Part shown: piece by piece, positions 36,737 through 46,775 of the stretch
Layout of the letters: each line of letters starts with the position of its first letter
Position numbering within the stretch: the first letter of the stretch is position 1
NCBI RefSeq assembly: GCF_003762835.1
Contig: NZ_RJWA01000005.1
Location: 186,001-250,000 of the forward strand
DNA from: Micromonospora sp. HM5-17
Lineage (GTDB): Bacteria > Actinomycetota > Actinomycetes > Mycobacteriales > Micromonosporaceae
Direction: 5' to 3'
DNA: 64,000 nt
The notes under the pieces: generated by a model
What the model was told of the DNA's origin: nothing
What the model saw: the letters and a program-made list of their open reading frames with translations, nothing else
The model's database searches: none
Position numbers and translations under genes: made by a program

Positions 36737-39634
36737 TCAGCGCGGCACCGGATGCTCGGACGAGCGCAGCCGCGGCCAGTCGGCGACGAGTTCCAGGGCG
36801 GCCCGGACGGGATCCCCGGCCCAGCGGCTGGCGAACGCGTCGACCAGGGTCCAGCCCAACCGGGTCAACGACCGGTGCCGTCGCAGGTGCGCCGCCACGC
36901 CGTCCGGGTGCACCCGGCAGATCAGCCCGACCGCCCCGGCACCCGAGCCCGCGCAGAGGTCCACCGTCCAGCGCCCGACCGGGTACCGCAGCCGCACCGG
37001 TACGCCGAGCCGGTGCAACTCCGCCGCCAACGCACCGGTCCAGTCCCGGTCCCGCCGGTCGGCCTCCGCGGCCGGCCCGGCGTAGGGTTCGCCCCGCGGT
37101 GGTGGTGGCACCTCGGCGTACCGCAGGTACTCGCCGAGCAGACCGTCCGGATCGGACAGCGACGTGAGCACCACCATCCGGCGCCGGGCCCGGGTCACCA
37201 TCACGTTGAACAGATGGGGATCGGTCAGGAACCGCAGCCGGCCGGCCGGAACGGGATCGCTCAGCGCCAGCGAGAGGACCACCGTCTCCGCCTCGCTGCC
37301 CTGGAAGGAGTGGACCGTGCCGACCCGCAGCCCGAGCCGCGCGATCTCGGTCACCGGGAAGGCGTCGACGAGCGCCGCCTCCAGGGCCGCCGCCTGGGCC
37401 CGGAAGGGCGTGATGACGCCGATCCCCGCCTCTCCCCCGGCGGCGAGTCGCCGTACCACCGCCACCGCCGCCTCCACCTCGGCCCGGTTCACCCCCGCCT
37501 CGGTGCTGGCGTCGGGCACCCGTACCACATCGATCACGTCGGCGGCCTCGTTGCCCGGATGGTGGGTCGCCACCGCGATGCGGTCGGCGTAGAACCGGTG
37601 CGCGGAGAACGCGATCAGGTGCGGCGCGCAGCGGTAGTGCTCGTCCAGCCAGGTGGTCGGCGCGGCTCCGGCCGCGAGGTCGAAGGCACTGACCCGGCGT
37701 ACGTCCCACCGGCTGTCCAGCCCGTGCCGGCGCAGCGTCGCCGCGACATCCACGTCCGCGACGAACGAGACGAAACGCAGCTGCCGGGGATCGCCGACCA
37801 CCAGTGCCCGGCGGGCCCGCGCCAGCACCGGGGCGGCCCGGATCTGGTCGGTGTGCGACGCCTCGTCCAGGATCACCAGGTCGAAGAGGCCGGGCACCGG
37901 AGGCAGCAGCTCCTCGACGTCGGTCACGGTGCCGATCCACAGTGGCAGCGCCCGCACCAGCGCCGCCCCCTCAAGCTCGGCGATTATCTCCCGCCGACGG
38001 TTGCGGCCGGCCCGCAACGCCGTACTCAGCGCCGCCGCGCTCCGCCGGGCCTCCTCGTCCCAGCGCGTGGCGCTGCGCGCGCGGCTGCGCATCGCCGTCC
38101 CCACCGCCGCCGCCAGCGTCTCGTCCGCCGCCAGCAGCTCGGCGAGGAGGGGATGGGTGTCCGCCCCGCCGACGGTGGCGAGGTTGGCCGCCGCGGCGAC
38201 CGCCCGGGCCGCCTCGACCGCCTCGGCGATCCGGTCGAGCGACACGGTACGGCCGGCGCCGAGCCGGCGCCGCAGCCGGTCACCGGGCCGTCCCGGGAGG
38301 AAGCGGCGCCACCAGGCGTCGGCGGAGTCCCGAGCCCACCCCACCGCCCGGGCGACCGAGTCGAGATCGACGTCGGAGGCGAAGACCCCCGGCACGTCGA
38401 ACCGGAGCCCGGGCAGCCTCGGCTCCCACCGGGGCACGGTCTCCGCCAACCGCTGCAGCTCCAGCAGCCGGGACAGCTCCGCGGTGATCCGGTCCACCTC
38501 GGTGGCCGCCCGGGTCACCGCGGCCTCGTCCGCGGCCAGGACGTCGGGCCCCACCACCTCGTCCGGTCCCCGCCCCAGAATCTGGGCGATGGCCTCGCGG
38601 CGCTCCGCGTCGCCGAAGAGCACCGGGGTCGGCCCGGGATACCGCTCCAGCAGCTCGGCGAGGACGTCGGCGGCGTGCGAGGACTGGGTGACCACCAGGA
38701 CGCTGCCGCCCCGGTCGACCACGTCGATCGCCGCCGCCACCACGGCGTGGCTCTTGCCGTTGCCCGGTGGCCCGGACAGCACGGTCAGCGGCTGGTGCCG
38801 GACCCGGCGGACCACCTCGGCCTGGGCCTCGTTCAGCGGCATCGGCGACCGCACCGGCTCGGCCGCGCCGGTGGGGCCCGACGGAGCGTTGCCGGGCTCC
38901 GGCTTCGGCTGGGGGTCGGGGCGCAGGCCGTACACGGTCGCCAATGCCGTCTCGTCCAGGCCGGGCCGACCCGCCCAGGCCCGGAGCCCGTCGGCGAGGG
39001 CGACACCGGCGAGGTCCCGAACGCTGAACAGCGCTGCGGCGACGTAGAGCACCAGCCCCCGGGTCGGCAGCTCGGCAAAGCCCTCCCGGGTCTGCCGGTC
39101 GACCTCGGAGATCGGCAGCCCGGCCGCCTCGGCGACGCGACGCAGCCACGCCTCGGTCTCGGGCGCGGAGAGCCACGCCGCCGAACCGGGTGTGTGGGCG
39201 CTCAGCCGCTCTCCGGCCGCCCGCGACCGCACGAGCGACTCGATCCGCGCGGTCGCCTCCAGCCGCGCGGCGACGGTCCGGTCCTCGATCAACGGGGTGA
39301 GCTCGAGGTCTCCCGCGGAGACGACGCGGTAGCCGTACAGCGCCCGTTCCAGCCGGACCGGTTCGCTCACCAACGGCAGCCGGACCCGGCGCCGGACCCC
39401 GTCGGTTTCGATCGCCCCGGCGACCAGCCCCCAGGCGCGGCGCAGTGTCCGCTCGTCGCGGTGCAGCATGTCGGCGGCGGCCAGCCGGTTCACCTCGCGG
39501 GACACACCGCAGCGCTCCGGGTCCGGCAGCCAGATCAGTGGCTGCCCCGGCCGGGTGACGTCGAGAACCCGTGGAGACGTCGCCGGGGCAAGATCGGCAA
39601 GGGCTTGGAGCACGGTGGCGACGGTGGGGTTCAT
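36737..39634 (-). CDS. UPF1-like superfamily 1 helicase with C-terminal nuclease-like domain
   Basis: 965 residues. The helicase core has Walker A GPPGNGKS (288-295), motif [13 protein letters not shown] (DEAS at about 590), motif III GDPRQL, motif IV/V ([12 protein letters not shown] and [19 protein letters not shown]) and motif [12 protein letters not shown]. The N-terminal 265 residues are family-specific. Residues about 865-955 resemble a DUF559/restriction-endonuclease-like fold ([14 protein letters not shown], later [16 protein letters not shown]), but the usual E-C-D-G stretch reads LICRVHPDG, so catalysis is doubtful. ATG 39634. It stands alone between murT and mraZ. Role in DNA or RNA processing is unknown. 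Confidence 0.88.
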   Translation of the reverse strand: MNPTVATVLQALADLAPATSPRVLDVTRPGQPLIWLPDPERCGVSREVNRLAAADMLHRDERTLRRAWGLVAGAIETDGVRRRVRLPLVSEPVRLERALYGYRVVSAGDLELTPLIEDRTVAARLEATARIESLVRSRAAGERLSAHTPGSAAWLSAPETEAWLRRVAEAAGLPISEVDRQTREGFAELPTRGLVLYVAAALFSVRDLAGVALADGLRAWAGRPGLDETALATVYGLRPDPQPKPEPGNAPSGPTGAAEPVRSPMPLNEAQAEVVRRVRHQPLTVLSGPPGNGKSHAVVAAAIDVVDRGGSVLVVTQSSHAADVLAELLERYPGPTPVLFGDAERREAIAQILGRGPDEVVGPDVLAADEAAVTRAATEVDRITAELSRLLELQRLAETVPRWEPRLPGLRFDVPGVFASDVDLDSVARAVGWARDSADAWWRRFLPGRPGDRLRRRLGAGRTVSLDRIAEAVEAARAVAAAANLATVGGADTHPLLAELLAADETLAAAVGTAMRSRARSATRWDEEARRSAAALSTALRAGRNRRREIIAELEGAALVRALPLWIGTVTDVEELLPPVPGLFDLVILDEASHTDQIRAAPVLARARRALVVGDPRQLRFVSFVADVDVAATLRRHGLDSRWDVRRVSAFDLAAGAAPTTWLDEHYRCAPHLIAFSAHRFYADRIAVATHHPGNEAADVIDVVRVPDASTEAGVNRAEVEAAVAVVRRLAAGGEAGIGVITPFRAQAAALEAALVDAFPVTEIARLGLRVGTVHSFQGSEAETVVLSLALSDPVPAGRLRFLTDPHLFNVMVTRARRRMVVLTSLSDPDGLLGEYLRYAEVPPPPRGEPYAGPAAEADRRDRDWTGALAAELHRLGVPVRLRYPVGRWTVDLCAGSGAGAVGLICRVHPDGVAAHLRRHRSLTRLGWTLVDAFASRWAGDPVRAALELVADWPRLRSSEHPVPR

Positions 39635-39742
39635 CGGCAGCCGAGGGTATCCGCCCGAGGCCCGTACCGGCGGGGTCCGGAGGGTGGCGCGGTCCCTCGT
39701 GCGACGGCCACCCGCCCCGCGCCGTCCGGTAACCTCGCTCGC

Positions 39743-41005
39743 GTGACGGACGGGAAAATGCCCCTTCGGGCAAAGGTGGCCAGCTCCGTGTCGCGGACCG
39801 CTGCGGCGCTGTCCCGGGCCGCCGGCCGAGGTGACGGCTCGGTCATCGGCGGATGGATCGGTCTCAAGATCGACCCGGATCTCCTCGCGCACCTGTCGGC
39901 CGGCCGCGCCATCGCGCTGATCTCGGGAACCAACGGCAAGACGACCACCACTCGGCTGACCGCCGCCGCGGTCGGCGTACTCGGCCCGGTCGCCACGAAC
40001 TCGTTGGGGGCGAACATGCCCACCGGGCACACCTCCGCGCTGGCCAAGGCGGGCAACACCCCGTACGCCGTGCTGGAGGTCGACGAGCACTACCTCCCCC
40101 AGGTGCTGGAGGCGACCAACGCCCGCGTCGTCGCGCTGCTCAACCTCTCCCGCGACCAGCTCGACCGGGCCAAGGAAGTGTCGATGATGGCGCAGCTCTG
40201 GCGGGCCGCGCTGGTCCGCCACCCGGGGGTACGGGTGGTCGCCAACGCCGACGACCCGATGGTGGTCTGGGCGGCGACCCCTCCGGCGAACCGCAGCGAG
40301 GCGGTGCAACCGGCCCCGGTGACCTGGTTCAGCGCCGGCCAGCGCTGGCGCGACGACTCGTGGGTCTGCCCGGAGTGCGGCTCGCCGATCGAGCGGATGG
40401 CCGACCAGTGGTGGTGCACCGGATGCTGGCTGCGCCGCCCCGAGCCGCAGTGGGTGGTCGAGGACGACGGGGTGGTCGACCCCGCCGGCGCCTGGCACAA
40501 GGTGGTGCTGCAGCTACCGGGCCGGGTCAACCTCGGCAACGCCGCCACCGCCCTCGCCGTCGCGGCCGAGTTCGGCGTACGACCCGCCGACGCCGTCTCC
40601 CGGCTGGCCGGGGTCACCTCGGTCGCCGGCCGGTACGCGCAGGTGGTGCGGGACGGGCGGACCATCCGGCTGCTGCTGGCGAAGAACCCGGCGAGCTGGC
40701 TGGAGGCGTTCGACATGGCCGAGGTCGCCCCGACCCTGCTCTCGATCAACGCCCGGGACCCGGACGGGCTGGACACCTCGTGGCTCTTCGACGTCGACTT
40801 CTCCCCGCTGCGCGGCCGCCAGGTGCTGATCACCGGTGACCGTGCCTTCGATCTGGCGGTCCGGCTCGAGGTCAACGATGTACCGTTCCACCACGTACGG
40901 ACCTTCTCGGACGCGATCGCGAGCGTCCCGCCGGGCCGGCTTGAGGTGATCGCCAACTACACGGCGTTCCAGGACATCCGAGCGGAGCTGAACCGTGTCA
41001 ACTGA
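39743..41005 (+). CDS. murT: Lipid II isoglutaminyl synthase, MurT subunit
   Basis: 420 residues. Mur-ligase core with P-loop ALISGTNGKTTTTRLTA, a four-Cys zinc ribbon inserted in the middle domain (CPECGSP then WWCTGCWL), and a DUF1727 C-terminal domain. With GatD it amidates the D-Glu alpha-carboxyl of lipid II using glutamine. TAACCT (39730-39735) ends seven bases before GTG 39743, suggesting a leaderless start; ATG 39758 is the alternative. The frame is open far upstream antisense to the helicase, but that is not coding. gatD overlaps its 3' end. Confidence 0.95.
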   Translation: MTDGKMPLRAKVASSVSRTAAALSRAAGRGDGSVIGGWIGLKIDPDLLAHLSAGRAIALISGTNGKTTTTRLTAAAVGVLGPVATNSLGANMPTGHTSALAKAGNTPYAVLEVDEHYLPQVLEATNARVVALLNLSRDQLDRAKEVSMMAQLWRAALVRHPGVRVVANADDPMVVWAATPPANRSEAVQPAPVTWFSAGQRWRDDSWVCPECGSPIERMADQWWCTGCWLRRPEPQWVVEDDGVVDPAGAWHKVVLQLPGRVNLGNAATALAVAAEFGVRPADAVSRLAGVTSVAGRYAQVVRDGRTIRLLLAKNPASWLEAFDMAEVAPTLLSINARDPDGLDTSWLFDVDFSPLRGRQVLITGDRAFDLAVRLEVNDVPFHHVRTFSDAIASVPPGRLEVIANYTAFQDIRAELNRVN

Positions 41006-41747
41006 CCGGGCGTATCCCGTACCCGCTCCCGGCGGGGAGAGCACGCTGCGCATCGTCTGGATCTACCCGGATCTGCTCTCCACCTACGGCGACCGGGGCA
41101 ACATGCTGATCCTCGCCCGCCGGGCCCAACTGCGCGGCATACCGGTGGAGACCATCGAGGTCCGCTCCGACCAGCGGCTCCCCACCACCGCCGACATCTA
41201 CCTGATCGGCGGGGGCGAGGACGGCCCGCAGGCGCTCGGCGCCCAGCGGCTGATCGCCGACGGTGGGCTGCACCGCGCGGTCGCCCAGGGGTCGGTGGTC
41301 TTCGCGGTCTGCGCCGGCTACCAGCTGCTCGGCGGCTCGTTCTTCGCCAAGGGCACCAAGTGCGCCGGGCTCGACCTGCTCGACCTGCACTCCGACCGGG
41401 GGTCGACCCGGGCCGTCGGCGAGCTCGCCGGCGACATCGATCCCCGGCTCGGGCTTCCGCCGCTGAGCGGGTTCGAGAACCACGGCGGCCGGACCCACCT
41501 CGGCCCGGGAGTCTCCCCGCTGGCCCGGGTCACCAGCGGAATCGGCAACGAGGGCATCACCGAGGGAGCCTGGCGGGGCAAGCTGCTCGGCACGTACGCG
41601 CACGGCCCGGCGCTGGCCCGCAACCCGGCCCTGGCCGACCTGCTGCTCCGCTGGGCGACCGGCGTGCACCAGCTGCCGCCGTTGGATGACACCTGGTCCG
41701 AGCGCCTGCGCGCCGAGCGCCGGGCGGCCCTGGCAGCCCGGGCGTGA
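40995..41747 (+). CDS. gatD: Lipid II isoglutaminyl synthase, GatD glutaminase subunit
   Basis: 250 residues, class I glutaminase-type subunit giving ammonia to MurT. The nucleophile Cys is in VVFAVCAGYQLLGGSF near residue 105, and the His of the dyad is in LLGTYAHGPALARNP near 203. The N-terminus RIVWIYPDLLSTYGDRGN is the GatD signature. GTG 40995 overlaps murT by 11 bases. Gene end overlaps the next gene start (GTGA). Confidence 0.95.
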   Translation: MSTDRAYPVPAPGGESTLRIVWIYPDLLSTYGDRGNMLILARRAQLRGIPVETIEVRSDQRLPTTADIYLIGGGEDGPQALGAQRLIADGGLHRAVAQGSVVFAVCAGYQLLGGSFFAKGTKCAGLDLLDLHSDRGSTRAVGELAGDIDPRLGLPPLSGFENHGGRTHLGPGVSPLARVTSGIGNEGITEGAWRGKLLGTYAHGPALARNPALADLLLRWATGVHQLPPLDDTWSERLRAERRAALAARA

Positions 41748-42451
41748 CCGGAGGGGTCGGGCGGCTGCCGCGCCAACGGCCGGTCGCCCGGTTCACCCTC
41801 CTGGTGCTGCTGCTCGGGCTCTGCGGACTCGCCCTGCTGGTGGTGCCCCGGCCCGAACTGGCCGCGCTGCCGCGGCTGGTCGACCGGCTGGGGCCGCTGG
41901 CCCCGGTCGCCGCGGTGCTGGTGGGGGCGGTGCTGATGCTCGCCCTGGTCCCCCGGACCGCGATCACGGTGGTCTGGGGGGCGCTCTTCGGGCCGCTCGC
42001 CGGGGCCGGCTACACGCTGGGCTCCGCCCTGCTGGCCGCCGCCGCGGGCTTCGCGGTCGGCCGGCTGCTCGGTCGGGACTTCGTCGCCGCCCGGGTACGC
42101 GGCCGGCTGGCCCGGCTGGACCACTGGTTCACCCGGCAGAGCGTCCTCGGGGTGATCTCCGTACGGCTGGTGCCGCTCGGCGGCTACGGACTGGTCAGCT
42201 ACGGCTACGGCACCACCGGCGCGCGGCTGCTGCCGTTCCTGGTCGGCAGCGTCCTCGCCTCGGCCCCGTCGGCGTTCGGCTACGCCGCGGTCGGGGCGGC
42301 GGTGGTCGCGCCGGACGAGGTGAACTGGCTGACCGTCGCTCCAGCCGGACTGGGCCTGGCCGTCGCCGCCGGGCTCGGGGCCCGTTGGTGGTGCGCCAGG
42401 CGGGCCGCACCGCGCGAGGTCCCCGCCGACCACGACGAGGCCGGGCGGTAG
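41744..42451 (+). CDS. TVP38/TMEM64 (VTT-domain) membrane protein
   Basis: 235 residues with about six hydrophobic segments. The VTT/SNARE-associated core is visible: ALVPRTAITVVWGALFGPLAG, AAAGFAVGRLLGRDF, and RLVPLGGYGLVSYGYGTTG. VTT proteins include DedA-family members that recycle undecaprenyl phosphate across the membrane. GTG 41744 overlaps the gatD stop (GTGA), so it is translationally coupled to lipid II amidation genes. That coupling makes a role in lipid-carrier supply plausible but unproven. Confidence 0.88.
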   Translation: MTGGVGRLPRQRPVARFTLLVLLLGLCGLALLVVPRPELAALPRLVDRLGPLAPVAAVLVGAVLMLALVPRTAITVVWGALFGPLAGAGYTLGSALLAAAAGFAVGRLLGRDFVAARVRGRLARLDHWFTRQSVLGVISVRLVPLGGYGLVSYGYGTTGARLLPFLVGSVLASAPSAFGYAAVGAAVVAPDEVNWLTVAPAGLGLAVAAGLGARWWCARRAAPREVPADHDEAGR

Positions 42452-42657
42452 CGGACTCCGACCACCGATTCACTCCTTTTGGGTTGTATGCCCGATAGCG
42501 TCGCTCCGGCGGTACGGTGAGGAGTGTCCGCCGGTCGCGCAGTATTCCCCAGCAGGTGGCGGCATGCCCCGGCGGCACGCCCCGGCGTGGACCGCCGGGT
42601 CTGCAGGGACCGGAACGGGCGGCCCGGACCGGCGGCGATCGGCAGCGGGGGGATCAG

Positions 42658-43359
42658 GTGAAGTCGTACGCGGAGACGGTCGGGGCGGTCCAGACCGCCG
42701 ACACCGCGGTCGTCCGCGGCCCCACCTCGGTGGTGGTACGCCTACACGTCAACGGCACGCCCCGGACCATTCTGGTCGAGCCCCGGGTCAGCCTGCTCGA
42801 CGCGCTGCGGGACCGGCTCGGCCTGACCGGCGCCAAGAAGGGCTGCAACCAGGGCGCCTGCGGGGCCTGCACGGTCTGGGTCGACAAGCGACGGGTCCTG
42901 GCCTGCCTGACCCTCGCCATCGCCTGCGAGACCCGTGAGATCACCACGATCGAGGGGCTCTCCGACGGGGTGGAGCTGCACCCGATGCAGCAGGCGTTCA
43001 TCGACCACGACGCCTTCCAGTGCGGCTACTGCACCCCGGGGCAGATCATGTCGGCCGTGGCCCTCCTCGCCGAGGGACACGGCGCCGACGACGACCAGAT
43101 CCGGGAGTGGATGAGCGGCAATCTCTGCCGCTGCGCGGCGTACCCGAACATCCGGGCCGCGATCCGGACGGTCCGCGACGCGGCGACGAACCAGATCCCG
43201 GCCACGGCCGCGGAGGGTGGCTCCACCCGGCCGGAGCCGGCGCGGGCCAGACCGGCCGGGGTCGGCCCGACCGAGACCGGGCCACCACCGGCCGGGTCCG
43301 GACGGCCCGGACCGGCGGAGGGCCCGGCGGCGGAAGGAGGTCCTGGTGCGGCCGCTTAG
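42658..43359 (+). CDS. Molybdenum aldehyde oxidoreductase, 2Fe-2S subunit
   Basis: 233 residues. Plant-type ferredoxin domain with Cys 63, 68, 71 and 83 (KKGCNQGACGACTVW), then the helical [2Fe-2S] domain with Cys 122, 125, 157 and 159 (FQCGYCTPGQ, GNLCRCAAYPNI). The last 55 residues are a Pro/Gly-rich tail not normal for the family. No Tat signal is visible, so it is probably cytoplasmic, unlike E. coli PaoA. GTG 42658 follows GGGGGGATCAG. Overlaps the FAD subunit by 14 bases. Confidence 0.92.
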   Translation: MKSYAETVGAVQTADTAVVRGPTSVVVRLHVNGTPRTILVEPRVSLLDALRDRLGLTGAKKGCNQGACGACTVWVDKRRVLACLTLAIACETREITTIEGLSDGVELHPMQQAFIDHDAFQCGYCTPGQIMSAVALLAEGHGADDDQIREWMSGNLCRCAAYPNIRAAIRTVRDAATNQIPATAAEGGSTRPEPARARPAGVGPTETGPPPAGSGRPGPAEGPAAEGGPGAAA

Positions 43360-44386
43360 CTACTCCCGGGTGGCCGACGTCGCCACCGCGGTCGGCACCG
43401 TCGCCGCCGACCCGGACAGCACGTTCCTGGCTGGCGGCACCACCGAGGTGGATCTGCAACGCGTCTACGTCTCCCCGGCGCGCCGGCTGGTCGACATCAA
43501 CGACCTGCCGCTGCACCAGATCGAGGAGCTGCCCGGCGGCGGCGTCCACATCGGTGCCCTGGCACGGATGAGCGACGTGGCCCAGGCCCTGCCGATCCGG
43601 CGCCGCTTCCCGATGATCTCCCAGGCCCTGCTGCTGGGCGCCTCACCGCAGCTGCGCAACATGGCGTCGATCGGCGGCAACCTGCTGCAACGGGTCCGCT
43701 GCGGCTACTTCCGAGACGTGGCCGCGCGCTGCAACAAGCGCGAGCCGGGCACCGGGTGCAGCGCCATCCACGGGATCAACCGGGGGCACGCGGTCCTCGG
43801 CACCACCGAGTACTGCATCGCCACCCACCCCTCCGATCTGGCGGTCGCGCTGGTCGCGCTCGACGCGGTCGTGCTGACCCAGGGTCCGGACGGACCCCAC
43901 CGGTACGCGATCGACGAGTTCTTCCTGCTCCCGGGGGACACCCCGCACCGCGAACATCCACTCGCCCACGGCGAGCTGGTGGTCGCGGTCGAGGTGCCAC
44001 CGAACCCGATGGCGAGCCGGTCACTGTATCTGAAGGTGCGCGACCGCGAGTCGTACGAGTTCGCGCTCGCCTCGGCCGCGGTGGCGGTCCGGCTCGACGG
44101 CGGGACCGTCGCCGAGGTCCGGCTGGCGCTCGGCGGCGTCGCCACCGTGCCCTGGCGGGCCCGCCGGGCCGAGGCGACGCTGACCGGCGCACCGGCCACG
44201 GTGGAGAGCTTCGCCGCGGCGGCCCGGGAGGAACTCGCCCCGGCGGTCGGGTACGGGATGAACGACTTCAAGATCGAGCTGGCCCGGCGAACCATCGTCC
44301 GGGCGCTGCGGATGGCGATCGGCGACCCGGACCTGCGCGACGGTACGGCGGCGGGGCTGCTCAGCCAGGACGACCACGGGTCATGA
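43346..44386 (+). CDS. Molybdenum aldehyde oxidoreductase, FAD (and 4Fe-4S) subunit
   Basis: 346 residues. FAD-binding motifs FLAGGTTEVD and SIGGNLLQR are present. A Cys-rich insertion carries Cys 119, 129, 138 and 157 (VRCGYFRDVAARCNKREPGT, then GCSAIHG and TEYCIATHPSD), as in the YagS/PaoB subfamily, which binds an extra [4Fe-4S] cluster. This places the complex nearer YagTSR than xanthine dehydrogenase. GTG 43346 has GGAAGGAGG upstream. The stop overlaps a small ORF leading to the Mo subunit. Confidence 0.92.
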   Translation: MRPLSYSRVADVATAVGTVAADPDSTFLAGGTTEVDLQRVYVSPARRLVDINDLPLHQIEELPGGGVHIGALARMSDVAQALPIRRRFPMISQALLLGASPQLRNMASIGGNLLQRVRCGYFRDVAARCNKREPGTGCSAIHGINRGHAVLGTTEYCIATHPSDLAVALVALDAVVLTQGPDGPHRYAIDEFFLLPGDTPHREHPLAHGELVVAVEVPPNPMASRSLYLKVRDRESYEFALASAAVAVRLDGGTVAEVRLALGGVATVPWRARRAEATLTGAPATVESFAAAAREELAPAVGYGMNDFKIELARRTIVRALRMAIGDPDLRDGTAAGLLSQDDHGS

Positions 44387-44487
44387 AGCCCGACGACGGA
44401 GGCCGGGTCATGGATCGCGGCACCCGGAACGGGGTGGCGAGCCGCGGCGACCGGGGGTCTCGCGCCGCGGCGACAAGGCGGAGGTGA
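44383..44487 (+). CDS. 34-residue ORF between the FAD and Mo subunits
   Basis: ATG 44383 overlaps the FAD subunit stop (ATGA). The ORF ends in TGA six bases before the Mo subunit ATG, and its last codons form that gene's GGAGG ribosome binding site. The product is Arg/Gly-rich (MKPDDGGRVMDRGTRNG...). A partial example of the bridging pattern. Confidence 0.3.
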   Translation: MKPDDGGRVMDRGTRNGVASRGDRGSRAAATRRR

Positions 44488-44493
44488 GGGGTC

Positions 44494-46737
44494 ATGAGTC
44501 CGGCGATCGGTGCGGCGCTCGACCGGGTGGACGGTCGGGCCAAGGTGACCGGGGCCGCCCGGTACTCGGGTGAGATCCCGCTCCCCGGTCTCGCGTACGC
44601 CGTGCTCCTCGGCGCCCAGGTGCCGAGCGGCCGGATCATCGGCATCGACCGCCAGGCGGCGATGACGGCGGACGGAGTGATCGCCGTCCTGACCCACCTG
44701 GACCTGCCCCGGGTCGCGGCCCGGCCGAGACTCTTCCCGTCGCTGGCCGGGCTGACCGCGCACGGGCAGAGCTACTTCCCGATGCAGGACGACGTGGTCC
44801 ACTACGCCGGGCAGCCGGTGGCGATCGTCGTCGCCGACACCCTGGAACGCGCCGAGCACGCCGCCACGCTGGTCCGGGTCAGCTACGCGGAGACGCCCGC
44901 GCTGACCCTGCTCGACCAGGGACGGGAGCAGGCGTACGAGCCGGAGAAGATCTTCGGCGGGCTGGTCCCGGGGCGGAACCCGACCCGGGGCGACCCGGAG
45001 GCGGCGCTGCGGGACGCGGAGGTGACGCTCGACCTGACGTACCGGTTCGCGGTCAACCACCAGAACCCGCTGGAGCCGTCGACCACCACCGCGGTCTGGG
45101 ACGACGTCGACCGGCTGACCCTCTACGACTCGACCCAGGGGCCGACCGCGACCCAGCTCAGCGTCGCCGAACTGCTCGGCCTGCCGCCGGTCAACGTCCG
45201 GGTGGTGAGCCACTACGTCGGTGGCAGCTTCGGGTCGAAGGCGCTGATCTGGCCGCACGTCACCCTCGCCGCGCTCGCCGCCCGCCAGGTCGGCCGCCCG
45301 GTCCGGCTCGCGCTCAGCCGCGACCAGATGTTCCACTCCTGCGGGCACCGGGAGGAGCAGGAGCAGCGGATCCGCATCGGCGCCGACCGGAACGGGCGAC
45401 TGACCGCGCTGACCCACGACAAGATCGGACTGACCTCGCACTTCGACGACTGGGCCGAGACGTCGCTGGAGTCGGCGGCGATCACCTACGCCTGCCCGAA
45501 CTACGCGGGCGGCTACCGGCTGGTCCGGGGCAACATCATCACCCCCACCTTCACGCGGGGGCCGGGCGAGGCGACCGGGATGTTCGCCCTGGAGTCCGCG
45601 ATGGACGAACTCGCGTACGCGGTCGGGGTCGACCCGCTGGAGCTGCGGCTGCGCAACCACGCCGACACCGACCCGGAGACCGGCAAGCCGTGGTCGAGCA
45701 AGGGACTCCGGGAGTGCTACCAGCGCGGCGCCGAGCTCATCGGCTGGGCCGACCGGGACCCGACCCCCGGCGTACGGCGCGACGGGCAGTGGCTGGTCGG
45801 CACCGGAATGGCGACCGCGGCGTACCCGGTCGCCGCGCCGATCAGCCCGCAGCGGGCCCGGGCCCGGATGTACGGCGACGGCAGCGCGGTGGTGGAGGCC
45901 GGGATATCCGAGTTCGGCACCGGGGCACTGACCGCGATGACCCAGGTCGCGGCGGACGCCCTCGGGCTGCCGGTGACCCGGGTACGCTTCGTCGGCGGCA
46001 CCACCGACCTGCCGAACATCGCCGCCGCGGTCGGGTCGGCCGGCGCGGGAGCGACCAGTGCCGCCGTACACCTGGCGTGCGTTCAGCTGCGTGACCAGCT
46101 CATCCGGCACGCGGTGGCCGACCAGGGCTCCCCGCTGCACGGCGCCGACCCGGCCGACGTGGTGGTCCGGGACGGCCGGATGTGCCGGCGGGACGCGCCC
46201 CAGGTCGGCGAGACGTACGCCGAGCTGCTCGACCGCAACCACATGCCGGACGTCGAGGCGATCGGCACCTGGACGCCGGTGCTGCCGATGGCCAGCGACC
46301 ACGCCATGCACACCTTCGGGGCGCAGTTCGCCGAGGTCGCCGTCGACGCCGACCTGGGGAGAATCCGGGTACGCCGACTCGTCGGGGTCTTCGCGCCGGG
46401 GCGGGTGCTGAACCGCAAGACCGCGCACAGTCAGCTCCTCGGCGGGATGCTCTGGGGGCTCAGCCAGGCGTTGCTGGAGGCGACCCGGATGGACCCGCAC
46501 ACCGGCCGGTACGCCAACGAGAACCTCGCCGACTACCTGGTCGCGACGAACGCCGACGTCCCGGACGTGGTGGTGGAGACCATCGAGGTGCCGGATCAGG
46601 TGGTCAACCCGCTCGGGGTGAAGGGCGTCGGCGAGATCGGCATCGTCGGTACGTCGGCGGCGATCGCCAACGCGGTCTACCACGCCACCGGCCGGCGGAT
46701 CCGTACCCTCCCGATCACCCTGGAAGCGCTGCTCTGA
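44494..46737 (+). CDS. Molybdenum aldehyde oxidoreductase, molybdopterin subunit
   Basis: 747 residues, xanthine oxidase-family large subunit. It begins GAALDRVDGRAKVTGAARYS. Mo-cofactor binding regions include YVGGSFGSKALIWPH and TFTRGPGEATGMFALE, and the catalytic Glu is in KGVGEIGIVGTSAAIANAVY. Together with the two preceding genes it forms a YagTSR-type enzyme oxidising aldehydes, probably aromatic; substrate cannot be told. ATG 44494 follows GGAGGTGAGG. No dedicated maturation (XdhC/PaoD) gene is next to it. A terminator follows. Confidence 0.93.
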   Translation: MSPAIGAALDRVDGRAKVTGAARYSGEIPLPGLAYAVLLGAQVPSGRIIGIDRQAAMTADGVIAVLTHLDLPRVAARPRLFPSLAGLTAHGQSYFPMQDDVVHYAGQPVAIVVADTLERAEHAATLVRVSYAETPALTLLDQGREQAYEPEKIFGGLVPGRNPTRGDPEAALRDAEVTLDLTYRFAVNHQNPLEPSTTTAVWDDVDRLTLYDSTQGPTATQLSVAELLGLPPVNVRVVSHYVGGSFGSKALIWPHVTLAALAARQVGRPVRLALSRDQMFHSCGHREEQEQRIRIGADRNGRLTALTHDKIGLTSHFDDWAETSLESAAITYACPNYAGGYRLVRGNIITPTFTRGPGEATGMFALESAMDELAYAVGVDPLELRLRNHADTDPETGKPWSSKGLRECYQRGAELIGWADRDPTPGVRRDGQWLVGTGMATAAYPVAAPISPQRARARMYGDGSAVVEAGISEFGTGALTAMTQVAADALGLPVTRVRFVGGTTDLPNIAAAVGSAGAGATSAAVHLACVQLRDQLIRHAVADQGSPLHGADPADVVVRDGRMCRRDAPQVGETYAELLDRNHMPDVEAIGTWTPVLPMASDHAMHTFGAQFAEVAVDADLGRIRVRRLVGVFAPGRVLNRKTAHSQLLGGMLWGLSQALLEATRMDPHTGRYANENLADYLVATNADVPDVVVETIEVPDQVVNPLGVKGVGEIGIVGTSAAIANAVYHATGRRIRTLPITLEALL

Positions 46738-46738
46738 C

Positions 46739-46775
46739 GGGACGTCTCACGCCACCAGGCGTGGTCCCGGTTTTT
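46739..46775 (+). terminator. Intrinsic terminator after the aldehyde oxidoreductase genes
   Basis: CACGCC/GGCGTG stem (46748-46753 and 46758-46763) with an ACCA loop, an outer GGGAC/GTCCC pairing and then TTTTT at 46771-46775. It starts two bases after the stop codon. Confidence 0.75.

Noticed and set aside
36677-39742. Upstream extension of murT, about 1000 codons open in frame
   Set aside because: Antisense to the helicase, and its translation shows no homology. The murT domain begins near 39743, where a -10 hexamer and start codon occur.
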